Source: an uncultured Macellibacteroides sp.
Lineage (GTDB): Bacteria; Bacteroidota; Bacteroidia; Bacteroidales; Tannerellaceae
Direction: 5' to 3'
Assembly (NCBI RefSeq): GCF_963667135.1
Contig: NZ_OY762974.1
Coordinates: 1,364,001 to 1,428,000 of the forward strand
Length of the DNA: 64,000 nt
A program made the position numbers and the translations under genes. Each line of letters begins with the position of its first letter. The first letter of the stretch is position 1. Below, one piece after another: positions 46,297 to 55,900 of this stretch. The notes under the pieces are model-generated. The model did not search any database. It was not told the origin of the DNA and saw only the letters and a list, made by a program, of their open reading frames with translations.

Positions 46297-48029
46297 GGCT
46301 TTTGTTCAATAGTTTTATTTTTTATACAAGCAATTCGGTAAGATTCAATAGCAATATAACTGGGATTCAGATTTTGTTTTAGCACTTCTTCATTCTTGTG
46401 AATTTCAGAAACCTGTTTAAAGAATATAATACCATCCATTCTTATTTTGGGCGCTATAAATCTAAACTGTCCATTTCGGTCTGCATTTCCTATCATTCTG
46501 CATTTTAAAACATCTTCGCAGTGAAGTTTATCCACAGAAAAATAACAGGTATCAAGATTCAATTGATCTAAATGATACTCCAGACTGTTAGTGGGAGGAG
46601 CCTGTACCGATGCAATTTTAAAATTTGTGACTGTACTATTTGAAGTAACAAAACGGCCAGATCCTGCCATCAAAGAAATACATGAATAATCATCCTTGTA
46701 TTTGTTTCTCATGTAGTATCCAAAAGAATAGCCCTCTATATCAGATGCTTCTTGGCCATATAAGTAGTTTGAGTGGCCCCAATGACTAAATATAGTAACT
46801 GTTTCATTTGCTTTAAGCAAGCTCTTCATTATTAACTCTGTATTTTCATACATTAAGGTATCTCTATGGATAAAATTCTGAAAGGGAGTATTGTTTTGAT
46901 AGATTTTTGTCAGACAATATCTCGCTAATTCCGATTCGCTTTTGTCCAGCATGTTTTCAAATCCATTGTTTTCGTTAAACAAGGAGATTATATCTTCAAG
47001 CGGTGTTTTATACCCAAGCAACAGGTTACAGATCTTCGCCAACTCTTCGTTATTTCTGCCCGTATTAAGGGAGAAAAAGAAATCAAACAGATCAACTTGC
47101 CCTTTCATTGAGATGATATTGGAATCAATACCTAAAAAGTTTACTTTTTGCTCCGAATGCAGGTTGTAATTCTTAATCCATTCTATGAGAGAAGTGAAAG
47201 AATGAGAAAAAAATGTGATGTCAAAAAAAGAAGAAATACTATCCAATTTAAAGTTCTGGTCACCGTGTATGTATCGATTAATATACAGTGAATACTCCAA
47301 AGGAATTTCCACCAGAACCAGCTTACAATTCTTATTCTCAATTCGGTTCTTAATGATCTCGATAGCCATGTTGTTCATCGACTCGGTACCATGAATCGAT
47401 TCGCCGATAGAGAGAATCCTTTTGTCCATAAAAGGGAGACTATTAATAGTTTCCCCATTTAAAGGAACAACATCTTCTTTCTTCAAACAAATATCCTCCG
47501 TATAGTCGGCCGGCAAATAGTCGTATATATTCTTTCCATCAACAAATAAGTCTAATTTATTAACCCAAATCATTCCTCTTTTTTCTTTACTATTTCCACT
47601 TGCTTCAATGCTCAGGCTTACTAATTTAGGATTATTCGCGCAGACGAACGTATCTAATGTACACCAATCAACATTTGGAGTAATATAGAGGGTATCAATC
47701 GCTTGTACCGTTTCACAATCACCAATACCCGCCACCTTCAAATACAGTTCTTTGCATCTCTCTGTTTTATATTTTATTCTTATTTGAACTGTCGACACGT
47801 TCGTCTTTGGGAAAGGAACCAAACAGCTAATAGATCCTTTCTGTTCACCGAATGTTTCTAAAACGATTGAAAGCGGATTTGATGTGCTGTCTATTCTAAA
47901 TTGGAGATAAGAAATTTTGGATTGTACGTTCCAACCATAATCCAATATACCTTTATCGCCCGTTTTATTAGCCGATATTCCACATACACAATACGTTGCA
48001 AGCAGCAATATGATTACTAGTTTATTCAT
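46293..48029 (-). CDS. Erythromycin-esterase-like (EreA/ChaN-type) exported protein
   Basis: 578 residues with a signal peptide (MNKLVIILLLATYCVCGISA). The first about 180 residues look like a beta-sandwich, then the erythromycin esterase-like domain (PF05139 type) begins: LSIGESIHGTESMNNMAIEI carries the Glu and His of the active site, LVLVEIPLEYSLYINRYIHG, FLGIDSN, and VTIFSHWGHSNYLYG the later His. True Ere enzymes hydrolyse the lactone of macrolides, but most relatives in Bacteroidetes have no known substrate, so resistance should not be assumed. The stop overlaps the start of the STN relic. Confidence 0.78.
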   Translation of the reverse strand: MNKLVIILLLATYCVCGISANKTGDKGILDYGWNVQSKISYLQFRIDSTSNPLSIVLETFGEQKGSISCLVPFPKTNVSTVQIRIKYKTERCKELYLKVAGIGDCETVQAIDTLYITPNVDWCTLDTFVCANNPKLVSLSIEASGNSKEKRGMIWVNKLDLFVDGKNIYDYLPADYTEDICLKKEDVVPLNGETINSLPFMDKRILSIGESIHGTESMNNMAIEIIKNRIENKNCKLVLVEIPLEYSLYINRYIHGDQNFKLDSISSFFDITFFSHSFTSLIEWIKNYNLHSEQKVNFLGIDSNIISMKGQVDLFDFFFSLNTGRNNEELAKICNLLLGYKTPLEDIISLFNENNGFENMLDKSESELARYCLTKIYQNNTPFQNFIHRDTLMYENTELIMKSLLKANETVTIFSHWGHSNYLYGQEASDIEGYSFGYYMRNKYKDDYSCISLMAGSGRFVTSNSTVTNFKIASVQAPPTNSLEYHLDQLNLDTCYFSVDKLHCEDVLKCRMIGNADRNGQFRFIAPKIRMDGIIFFKQVSEIHKNEEVLKQNLNPSYIAIESYRIACIKNKTIEQKP

Positions 48030-48288
48030 ATAAATATATTTTCCCGGTTAACTGTACACCGAAACAGATTGGTATACAGTTCTTCTAATTAGGCATCTCC
48101 CTTTAAAGCAAAAATAGAACTATTCTTGGATATTTAACCGAAAACTCATGAATAACTCCTTTAACAAGTATAATATGTTATTATTCTAAATAAATCGAAA
48201 TTAACTGATGTAAAAAGTTTAGGAATACGTACATTTGATGCACAAGAGACGTATTAAGAATGAAGATTAGTTGTAAAATAAAAAAAGT

Positions 48289-48579
48289 ATGTACATCGTA
48301 TCATTAACTTACAAAGCTTCATTGGAGGCCATTGATAAAGAGCTAAATAATCATATCGATTACTTAAAGAAACAATATGCCGCCGGTAATTTTCTGGCAT
48401 CGGGACGAAAAATTCCAAGAAACGGAGGCGTGATCCTTGCCAAAGCTCAAAGCAGGGAAGAGCTGGACGAAATTTTGAAACAAGACCCATTCAATCAAAA
48501 CAACCTGGCCGACTACGAAGTGATAGAATTTGTGCCCTCGATGACCAGCAAAGAATTAAGCTATCTGTTAGAGCAATAA
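48289..48579 (+). CDS. YciI-family protein
   Basis: 96 residues, close to the YciI/YCII domain length. The ferredoxin-like fold motif begins MYIVSLTYKASLEAIDKELNNH with the conserved His (H22), then FLASGRKIPRNGGVILAKA and the Asp-rich DPFNQNNLADYEVIEF typical of the family (DPF.. near the end). Small cytoplasmic protein of largely unknown function, some members linked to chlorinated-compound metabolism. TACATTTG at 48230-48237 is a -7 element. It is the last gene before the array flank. Confidence 0.85.
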   Translation: MYIVSLTYKASLEAIDKELNNHIDYLKKQYAAGNFLASGRKIPRNGGVILAKAQSREELDEILKQDPFNQNNLADYEVIEFVPSMTSKELSYLLEQ

Positions 48580-48695
48580 TCCCAAACAAAAAGCATTACG
48601 AAAATATAACACACAGCGGACAAGGCTCTGGCGTATGAAACAAGACGGTGGAATGCGAGTGGCTCAAATTGGGTATTCTTTAACACGTTCAAATT

Positions 48696-48768
48696 CTCAT
48701 GTTAACAAAAGGCGTTTTTTTTAACATGAGAAAAGTGCCATGTTAAGAAAATCGCATTTCTTTAACAT
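48696..48768. repeat. Two neighbouring hairpins with TTAACAT arms
   Basis: CTCATGTTAA (48696-48705) pairs with TTAACATGAG (48721-48730) around a 15-nt loop. ATGTTAA plus GAAA (48740-48750) pairs with TTTC, a bulged T, and TTAACAT (48757-48768). Both share the TTAACAT arm; a third TTCTTTAACA lies at about 48676. They could be terminators for YciI, protein sites or small-RNA stems. Confidence 0.6.
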
Positions 48769-48850
48769 AAGTATATTATTGGCTAATACAGTGATAATGG
48801 ATATCCTTAAACAAGGAATTACGGATATGAAAACAACTAAACTGAGGGGT

Positions 48851-48880
48851 TTTGGTAGGGAAATTTATTTCCTTACCAAA
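48851..48880. repeat. 13-bp hairpin
   Basis: TTTGGTAGGGAAA (48851-48863) and TTTCCTTACCAAA (48868-48880) pair around a 4-nt loop, with one G-T pair on the plus strand. No T-run follows. Confidence 0.6.
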
Positions 48881-49090
48881 CGACTCTACTGATGCTAACT
48901 TATAACATTTCAGTCTTTTACCATTCAATACAACGTAACCTTTTTTGTCAATTTTTGAAGAGGATATAATCTATAACTCTTACTGAATTTGATTACAGTA
49001 TACCCAGATAAAAGGGATTTCTTGCATTTGATATTTCATATATATACTAAATGAGCAAGTCTATATAAATGTCTTGCGTGGTATTGCTAG

Positions 49091-49114
49091 CATTTTCCTG
49101 ACATCAGGAAAATG
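49091..49114. terminator. Terminator-like hairpin
   Basis: CATTTTCCTG (49091-49100), loop ACAT, CAGGAAAATG (49105-49114), followed by GTTTTATT. A perfect 10-bp stem with a T-rich tail on the plus strand, but no gene ends here, so the transcript it would stop is not known. Confidence 0.5.
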
Positions 49115-49168
49115 GTTTTATTAAAATTCAAGCATTGTACGATAAAAAGAGAATTACCTAGTCTTTAG

Positions 49169-49216
49169 CTTGATCATTAACTTGGTCTATAGCTTGGTCT
49201 ATAGCTTGGTCTATAG
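49169..49216 (+). repeat. 12-bp tandem repeat, three exact copies and one degenerate
   Basis: Exact units CTTGGTCTATAG at 49181-49192, 49193-49204 and 49205-49216, preceded by a related unit CTTGATCATTAA at 49169-49180. Each holds the palindrome CTATAG. Confidence 0.8.
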
Positions 49217-49356
49217 CTTTACCCTACCCTTTGAGAAATGCAAGACATTGTTTGTAATATTATAAGAAAGATCATGCTAAGAGCCTTTTACTTTAGTCTT
49301 AAGAAGTGTATTATTCAATTGATTTCGCTCCATATTGGCTTTTAAATTTAAAGGGC

Positions 49357-49389
49357 TATGAACTATCCGGAAATTCAGGATAGTTCATA
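49357..49389. repeat. 12-bp hairpin with 9-nt loop
   Basis: TATGAACTATCC (49357-49368) pairs exactly with GGATAGTTCATA (49378-49389). Confidence 0.65.
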
Positions 49390-49465
49390 ATGAAGAATAA
49401 AGTAATGTTAATCCGTTAATCTATACTTCTTAAGCGGTCTTTGTCATTCTTCATTTCAATTCAAG

Positions 49466-49493
49466 TATTGTATATAGAAACTATTATACAATA
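49466..49493. repeat. 9-bp inverted repeat
   Basis: TATTGTATA (49466-49474) pairs exactly with TATACAATA (49485-49493) around 10 nt. Confidence 0.55.
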
Positions 49494-49500
49494 ACGAATC

Positions 49501-49550
49501 TACTTGTACGGTTACTTGTACAGTTGTCTGACCAGTTAACCGTACAAGTA
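49501..49550. repeat. 14-bp inverted repeat near the array start
   Basis: TACTTGTACGGTTA (49501-49514) pairs exactly with TAACCGTACAAGTA (49537-49550), 22 nt apart. The left arm is followed by a near copy TTACTTGTACAGTT. It lies about 130 bp before repeat 1. Confidence 0.7.
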
Positions 49551-49676
49551 AGCTAAATTTCATACAGAGAGAGGATTAAATAAAAGATACTCGATTATTG
49601 ATTTGTTAACTTATAAATAACTGTTCAAAAGTATACCAGCTAATACATTACTTCTTTTCTTATATAATCCATAATA

Positions 49677-52600
49677 GTTGTGATTAGCTTGCAAAATTGT
49701 ATCTTTGGCTTATTAGCAACAACCCTCGATAAGTTCGAAATGGTAGATACCTTGTTGTGATTAGCTTGCAAAATTGTATCTTTGGCTTATTAGCAACAAC
49801 AAAAAGCATTTGACAAAAGCGGATTGAGCCGTTGTGATTAGCTTGCAAAATTGTATCTTTGGCTTATTAGCAACAACGGGACGTGTATAACGCTGCAAAT
49901 GAGTTGTGTTGTGATTAGCTTGCAAAATTGTATCTTTGGCTTATTAGCAACAACAAGACGTCAATGATCTGCTTTTCTTATGTTGTTGTGATTAGCTTGC
50001 AAAATTGTATCTTTGGCTTATTAGCAACAACTCGCCTTTTGAATCAAATAACTTATCTGAAGTTGTGATTAGCTTGCAAAATTGTATCTTTGGCTTATTA
50101 GCAACAACAGGCACAACGACCTTCTCCCTATTTGCATGTTGTGATTAGCTTGCAAAATTGTATCTTTGGCTTATTAGCTACAACTGTCTAGCCGAATATC
50201 CACCTCCGGACTAGGTTGTGATTAGCTTGCAAAATTGTATCTTTGGCTTATTAGCAACAACATCATTCATTTAATACATTCAATTTTATGTGTTGTGATT
50301 AGCTTGCAAAATTGTATCTTTGGCTTATTAGCAACAACTGCCGCCAATCCGGAACAATGGGACTTGCTGTTGTGATTAGCTTGCAAAATTGTATCTTTGG
50401 CTTATTAGCAACAACCCATCCGTAGATTGATGATGTCCCAATAGCGTTGTGATTAGCTTGCAAAATTGTATCTTTGGCTTATTAGCAACAACAAATTCAA
50501 TTCATAAATTGTCATTTCATCGGTTGTGATTAGCTTGCAAAATTGTATCTTTGGCTTATTAGCAACAACTATAAGGATAAGTTGCTGATTCCGAATTAAG
50601 TTGTGATTAGCTTGCAAAATTGTATCTTTGGCTTATTAGCAACAACCCCGCTCCGTTTTTCTTGCGGTTAATTGGTGTTGTGATTAGCTTGCAAAATTGT
50701 ATCTTTGGCTTATTAGCAACAACATAGTGATAAGAATCAGCATGCGTTGTATGGTTGTGATTAGCTTGCAAAATTGTATCTTTGGCTTATTAGCAACAAC
50801 ACATAATTCCCATAACTATACCGTGTTCAGTTGTGATTAGCTTGCAAAATTGTATCTTTGGCTTATTAGCAACAACTGTCAACAGAATCAAAAGAGGGAT
50901 CATCATGTTGTGATTAGCTTGCAAAATTGTATCTTTGGCTTATTAGCAACAACCGCCTCGCAAGGTTTATGCTCAGGCAATCAGTTGTGATTAGCTTGCA
51001 AAATTGTATCTTTGGCTTATTAGCAACAACCCCACGCATCCAAGTCCTTGGCATACGAAAGTTGTGATTAGCTTGCAAAATTGTATCTTTGGCTTATTAG
51101 CAACAACGTGGCGGGCCTGTTTGAGCAGCTAAAAACCGTTGTGATTAGCTTGCAAAATTGTATCTTTGGCTTATTAGCAACAACTAATTCAAATTGTCCA
51201 AGTATTGTTACACCGTTGTGATTAGCTTGCAAAATTGTATCTTTGGCTTATTAGCAACAACTTGCTATTTCATAAGGTAACAAAACATCTTGTTGTGATT
51301 AGCTTGCAAAATTGTATCTTTGGCTTATTAGCAACAACTCCAGTCAGTCGGATCCGCAGAGCATGGACGTTGTGATTAGCTTGCAAAATTGTATCTTTGG
51401 CTTATTAGCAACAACAAGGCCTGTAATGCCGACTTGGCGGAAGATGTTGTGATTAGCTTGCAAAATTGTATCTTTGGCTTATTAGCAACAACCTAACAAG
51501 TTTCTGGATCTACTCCCAAATGTTGTGATTAGCTTGCAAAATTGTATCTTTGGCTTATTAGCAACAACGAATTACTTTTAATGTTTGCCGAACTAGATGT
51601 TGTGATTAGCTTGCAAAATTGTATCTTTGGCTTATTAGCAACAACTTAATAGCCGCGTACGACGCACCACCTAAGTTGTGATTAGCTTGCAAAATTGTAT
51701 CTTTGGCTTATTAGCAACAACGAGCGGGTATGGGACTTACAATCGGATTCCGTTGTGATTAGCTTGCAAAATTGTATCTTTGGCTTATTAGCAACAACGT
51801 AAGTACAACAGTACCCTACCAGGCAGCAGTTGTGATTAGCTTGCAAAATTGTATCTTTGGCTTATTAGCAACAACTCTCCCAGCGATCCCAGTACCCAAA
51901 TTACGTTGTGATTAGCTTGCAAAATTGTATCTTTGGCTTATTAGCAACAACAATGAAATAATAGATACGGTATCATTATTTGTTGTGATTAGCTTGCAAA
52001 ATTGTATCTTTGGCTTATTAGCAACAACGCTATCATCATCAGAAGCTCAAACTTACCAGTTGTGATTAGCTTGCAAAATTGTATCTTTGGCTTATTAGCA
52101 ACAACGGTCTACATTTTAAGTCATGTAAGACACCCGTTGTGATTAGCTTGCAAAATTGTATCTTTGGCTTATTAGCAACAACATATACGAGAGAAACACA
52201 TCTCCCTATGAAGTTGTGATTAGCTTGCAAAATTGTATCTTTGGCTTATTAGCAACAACGTTTTTTCTTTTCACCGTAAACAACAACCTGTTGTGATTAG
52301 CTTGCAAAATTGTATCTTTGGCTTATTAGCAACAACCTTTTCATCATCGCGCAATTTGTCTGCTCCGTTGTGATTAGCTTGCAAAATTGTATCTTTGGCT
52401 TATTAGCAACAACATCCTGAAGGATTATAACAGCGTATGGCTTGTTGTGATTAGCTTGCAAAATTGTATCTTTGGCTTATTAGCAACAACCAGGGAGACG
52501 TTATTTCAAATAGTCTTCAAGTTGTGATTAGCTTGCAAAATTGTATCTTTGGCTTATTAGCAACAACTTATCATTCACATTCTTCACGTAATCCGTCGTT

Positions 52601-55600
52601 GTGATTAGCTTGCAAAATTGTATCTTTGGCTTATTAGCAACAACCATTCATTAAAAGGGATGATCCTGTCTATAGTTGTGATTAGCTTGCAAAATTGTAT
52701 CTTTGGCTTATTAGCAACAACATATGTTAATGAATCAGAAGCGGAGTTGGTGTTGTGATTAGCTTGCAAAATTGTATCTTTGGCTTATTAGCAACAACAA
52801 TTATACATTGTATCACGTCACACAATCTGTTGTGATTAGCTTGCAAAATTGTATCTTTGGCTTATTAGCAACAACAGATGTTAAAATAAATGACGAAAAA
52901 CATAGTTGTGATTAGCTTGCAAAATTGTATCTTTGGCTTATTAGCAACAACTATAAACTCTTTTTCTTTCTCGATCTGTCTGTTGTGATTAGCTTGCAAA
53001 ATTGTATCTTTGGCTTATTAGCAACAACCGGTTAAAATTGGATTAGACACCGAATTGGTTGTGATTAGCTTGCAAAATTGTATCTTTGGCTTATTAGCAA
53101 CAACAAAGCCGGACAGATACTCCAGAAAGAAACTGTTGTGATTAGCTTGCAAAATTGTATCTTTGGCTTATTAGCAACAACGCGATGCTGAGCACCTGTT
53201 AAGACAGATCGGTTGTGATTAGCTTGCAAAATTGTATCTTTGGCTTATTAGCAACAACATAACATTAAAAACGTTAAGCCGGTTAATGGTTGTGATTAGC
53301 TTGCAAAATTGTATCTTTGGCTTATTAGCAACAACGCAGATACGTATCCGAAAACACTATCACCTGTTGTGATTAGCTTGCAAAATTGTATCTTTGGCTT
53401 ATTAGCAACAACGCATCTTCTAAGTAATGCCCGGCTTTCATAGTTGTGATTAGCTTGCAAAATTGTATCTTTGGCTTATTAGCAACAACAGACACAGAGC
53501 AAAACTCGCAAGACTTAATGTTGTGATTAGCTTGCAAAATTGTATCTTTGGCTTATTAGCAACAACAGATGGCAATGTAGACCCATGGGAGATAAGTTGT
53601 GATTAGCTTGCAAAATTGTATCTTTGGCTTATTAGCAACAACCGCTTTGGTGCGGATATCGTTAGAGACGACGTTGTGATTAGCTTGCAAAATTGTATCT
53701 TTGGCTTATTAGCAACAACACACGACAATAACATACAGTGTAACAGTAGTTGTGATTAGCTTGCAAAATTGTATCTTTGGCTTATTAGCAACAACAAATC
53801 AAAATCAAATTCATGATCTTGTTTGTTGTGATTAGCTTGCAAAATTGTATCTTTGGCTTATTAGCAACAACATTTTCATTTAAACCAACCGAAGGATATA
53901 GTTGTGATTAGCTTGCAAAATTGTATCTTTGGCTTATTAGCAACAACTCTTATATTATTGGATGAAAGTGTGCGTAGTTGTGATTAGCTTGCAAAATTGT
54001 ATCTTTGGCTTATTAGCAACAACTGTTTGGTGTATTTGATCCATACTTTTTTTGTTGTGATTAGCTTGCAAAATTGTATCTTTGGCTTATTAGCAACAAC
54101 TGATTTTGAAATCTTATGCTACGAAGAACGGTTGTGATTAGCTTGCAAAATTGTATCTTTGGCTTATTAGCAACAACGGTGCAGTTGTCGTTTGTATTAG
54201 GCCGTTCGTTGTGATTAGCTTGCAAAATTGTATCTTTGGCTTATTAGCAACAACTTTAGTGCGGTATACAGACATACGGACATAGTTGTGATTAGCTTGC
54301 AAAATTGTATCTTTGGCTTATTAGCAACAACATAAGGATGCATCGCTGTATGTAAGCAACAGTTGTGATTAGCTTGCAAAATTGTATCTTTGGCTTATTA
54401 GCAACAACTGGTATCTTATGATATACAACGGAACGGGTGTTGTGATTAGCTTGCAAAATTGTATCTTTGGCTTATTAGCAACAACAAAAACCTTTGAACC
54501 TGAGTTTTATGCATAGTTGTGATTAGCTTGCAAAATTGTATCTTTGGCTTATTAGCAACAACGACCAAATACAATTAGCTTTTGCTCCATTGGTTGTGAT
54601 TAGCTTGCAAAATTGTATCTTTGGCTTATTAGCAACAACTTGGACGGTTGTCAGCTACATGGGAAAACTGTTGTGATTAGCTTGCAAAATTGTATCTTTG
54701 GCTTATTAGCAACAACTGATTGTCTTTGAATTTGTGCGATTAAGAAGTTGTGATTAGCTTGCAAAATTGTATCTTTGGCTTATTAGCAACAACTTAATAA
54801 ACAAAATAATATGGGACGGAATGTTGTGATTAGCTTGCAAAATTGTATCTTTGGCTTATTAGCAACAACTAGAGTGTAAAAGCGCTGGCAAATCCCTTGT
54901 TGTGATTAGCTTGCAAAATTGTATCTTTGGCTTATTAGCAACAACTGCGTATTGCTGCAGCAATCACAAAAATGGGTTGTGATTAGCTTGCAAAATTGTA
55001 TCTTTGGCTTATTAGCAACAACGTTATCTAATTCAGGCGTATGTTGGCTTGAGTTGTGATTAGCTTGCAAAATTGTATCTTTGGCTTATTAGCAACAACA
55101 TACAATACCTTGGTTGCAATATATCTATGTTGTGATTAGCTTGCAAAATTGTATCTTTGGCTTATTAGCAACAACTCAATTGTTGACATCCGGAACCAGA
55201 TGGCTGTTGTGATTAGCTTGCAAAATTGTATCTTTGGCTTATTAGCAACAACTCTCTATGAGTTAATCTACATACGCCTTTTGTTGTGATTAGCTTGCAA
55301 AATTGTATCTTTGGCTTATTAGCAACAACGTAGCGGAATGTATGTGTCTGTTTGGTATAGTTGTGATTAGCTTGCAAAATTGTATCTTTGGCTTATTAGC
55401 AACAACTTCAACACGACTATAATCCAACGTCAGATGTTGTGATTAGCTTGCAAAATTGTATCTTTGGCTTATTAGCAACAACATACTGTTGTGGAACGCA
55501 TCAAATAGCAACGTTGTGATTAGCTTGCAAAATTGTATCTTTGGCTTATTAGCAACAACACAACGAGTTGATACGAGAAAGCACCCTATGTTGTGATTAG

Positions 55601-55789
55601 CTTGCAAAATTGTATCTTTGGCTTATTAGCAACAACGCTAATGTTGGTGATGTTAGATACTCACAGTTGTGATTAGCTTGCAAAATTGTATCTTTGGCTT
55701 ATTAGCAACAACGTTTTTTCTTTTCACCGTAAACAACAACCTGTTGTGATTAGCTTGCAAAATTGTATCTTTGGCTTATTAGCAACAAC
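49677..55789 (+). CRISPR. Type II-C CRISPR array, main part: 80 repeats, 79 spacers
   Basis: Repeat of 47 bp starting GTTGTGATTAGCTTGC and ending TTATTAGCAACAAC; spacers 29 nt (17) or 30 nt (62). The count was checked by listing each spacer and agrees with the total length (80 repeats x 47 plus 2,353 nt of spacer). Repeats are nearly identical; the one change I noticed is A42T in repeat 7, at 50179. There is no decayed end repeat. Each repeat includes TTG (position 2-4), 19 nt, TATCTTTG (24-31), a full Bacteroidetes promoter on the plus strand. In type II systems the mature crRNA is spacer followed by the repeat's 5' part, and GTTGTG at the repeat start is as in Neisseria-type II-C repeats, so the plus strand is the likely crRNA strand. 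One spacer occurs twice (52260-52289 and 55713-55742). Confidence 0.98.
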
Positions 55790-55792
55790 AGT

Positions 55793-55800
55793 AGACAAAC
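55793..55800 (+). repeat. Target site duplication, left copy (AGACAAAC)
   Basis: Same 8 bases as at 58306-58313, directly outside the element ends. IS66-family elements make 8-bp duplications. Confidence 0.95.
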
Positions 55801-55832
55801 GTAAGCCTCTGGTAAAGTACATATCATATACT

Positions 55833-55881
55833 ACAAGTTCCGCCAACTTTAACAAAGTCGTCTAAAGTTGGCGGAACTTGT
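55833..55881. terminator. 18-bp hairpin after tnpC, inside the IS66 end
   Basis: Arms 55833-55850 and 55864-55881 (core TTCCGCCAACTTT) are exact reverse complements around 13 nt, just past the tnpC stop. No T-run is seen, so it may protect against outside transcription or act as a transcript end. Confidence 0.6.
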
Positions 55882-55900
55882 TTAAAGTTTGTTCAAGTAG

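Larger units (their letters stand above)
48580..49676. other. Gene-free region left of the CRISPR array, rich in inverted repeats
   Basis: About 1.1 kb with no open frame of note. It contains at least six separate inverted repeats with stems of 9-14 bp and one 12-bp tandem repeat (listed separately), and is AT-rich. It is the plus-strand upstream side of the array and so may hold a leader. No promoter with both consensus elements was recognised just before repeat 1. Confidence 0.7.

Noticed and set aside
46293-48029. Macrolide resistance gene
   Set aside because: The similarity is to the broad erythromycin-esterase-like family, most of which are not resistance enzymes; the signal peptide and added domain argue against it.
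48940-48975. CAATTTTTGAAG stretch similar to the complement of the repeat middle
   Set aside because: The match is short, AT-rich and needs a bulge; it does not extend to the CACAAC end expected of an anti-repeat.
49161-49216. Possible tracrRNA anti-repeat or decayed repeat: TTTAGCTTG followed by ATT, CTTGG and ATAGC in the order seen in the CRISPR repeat
   Set aside because: Only one 8-base exact match (TTAGCTTG) with loose agreement after it, no Bacteroidetes promoter on the minus strand upstream, and no terminator with a T-run downstream. The tracrRNA is more likely beyond the right edge, upstream of cas9.
49677-55789. Two separate CRISPR arrays on either side of the transposase genes
   Set aside because: The 8-bp duplication and the exact 30-nt restored spacer show one array split by insertion.
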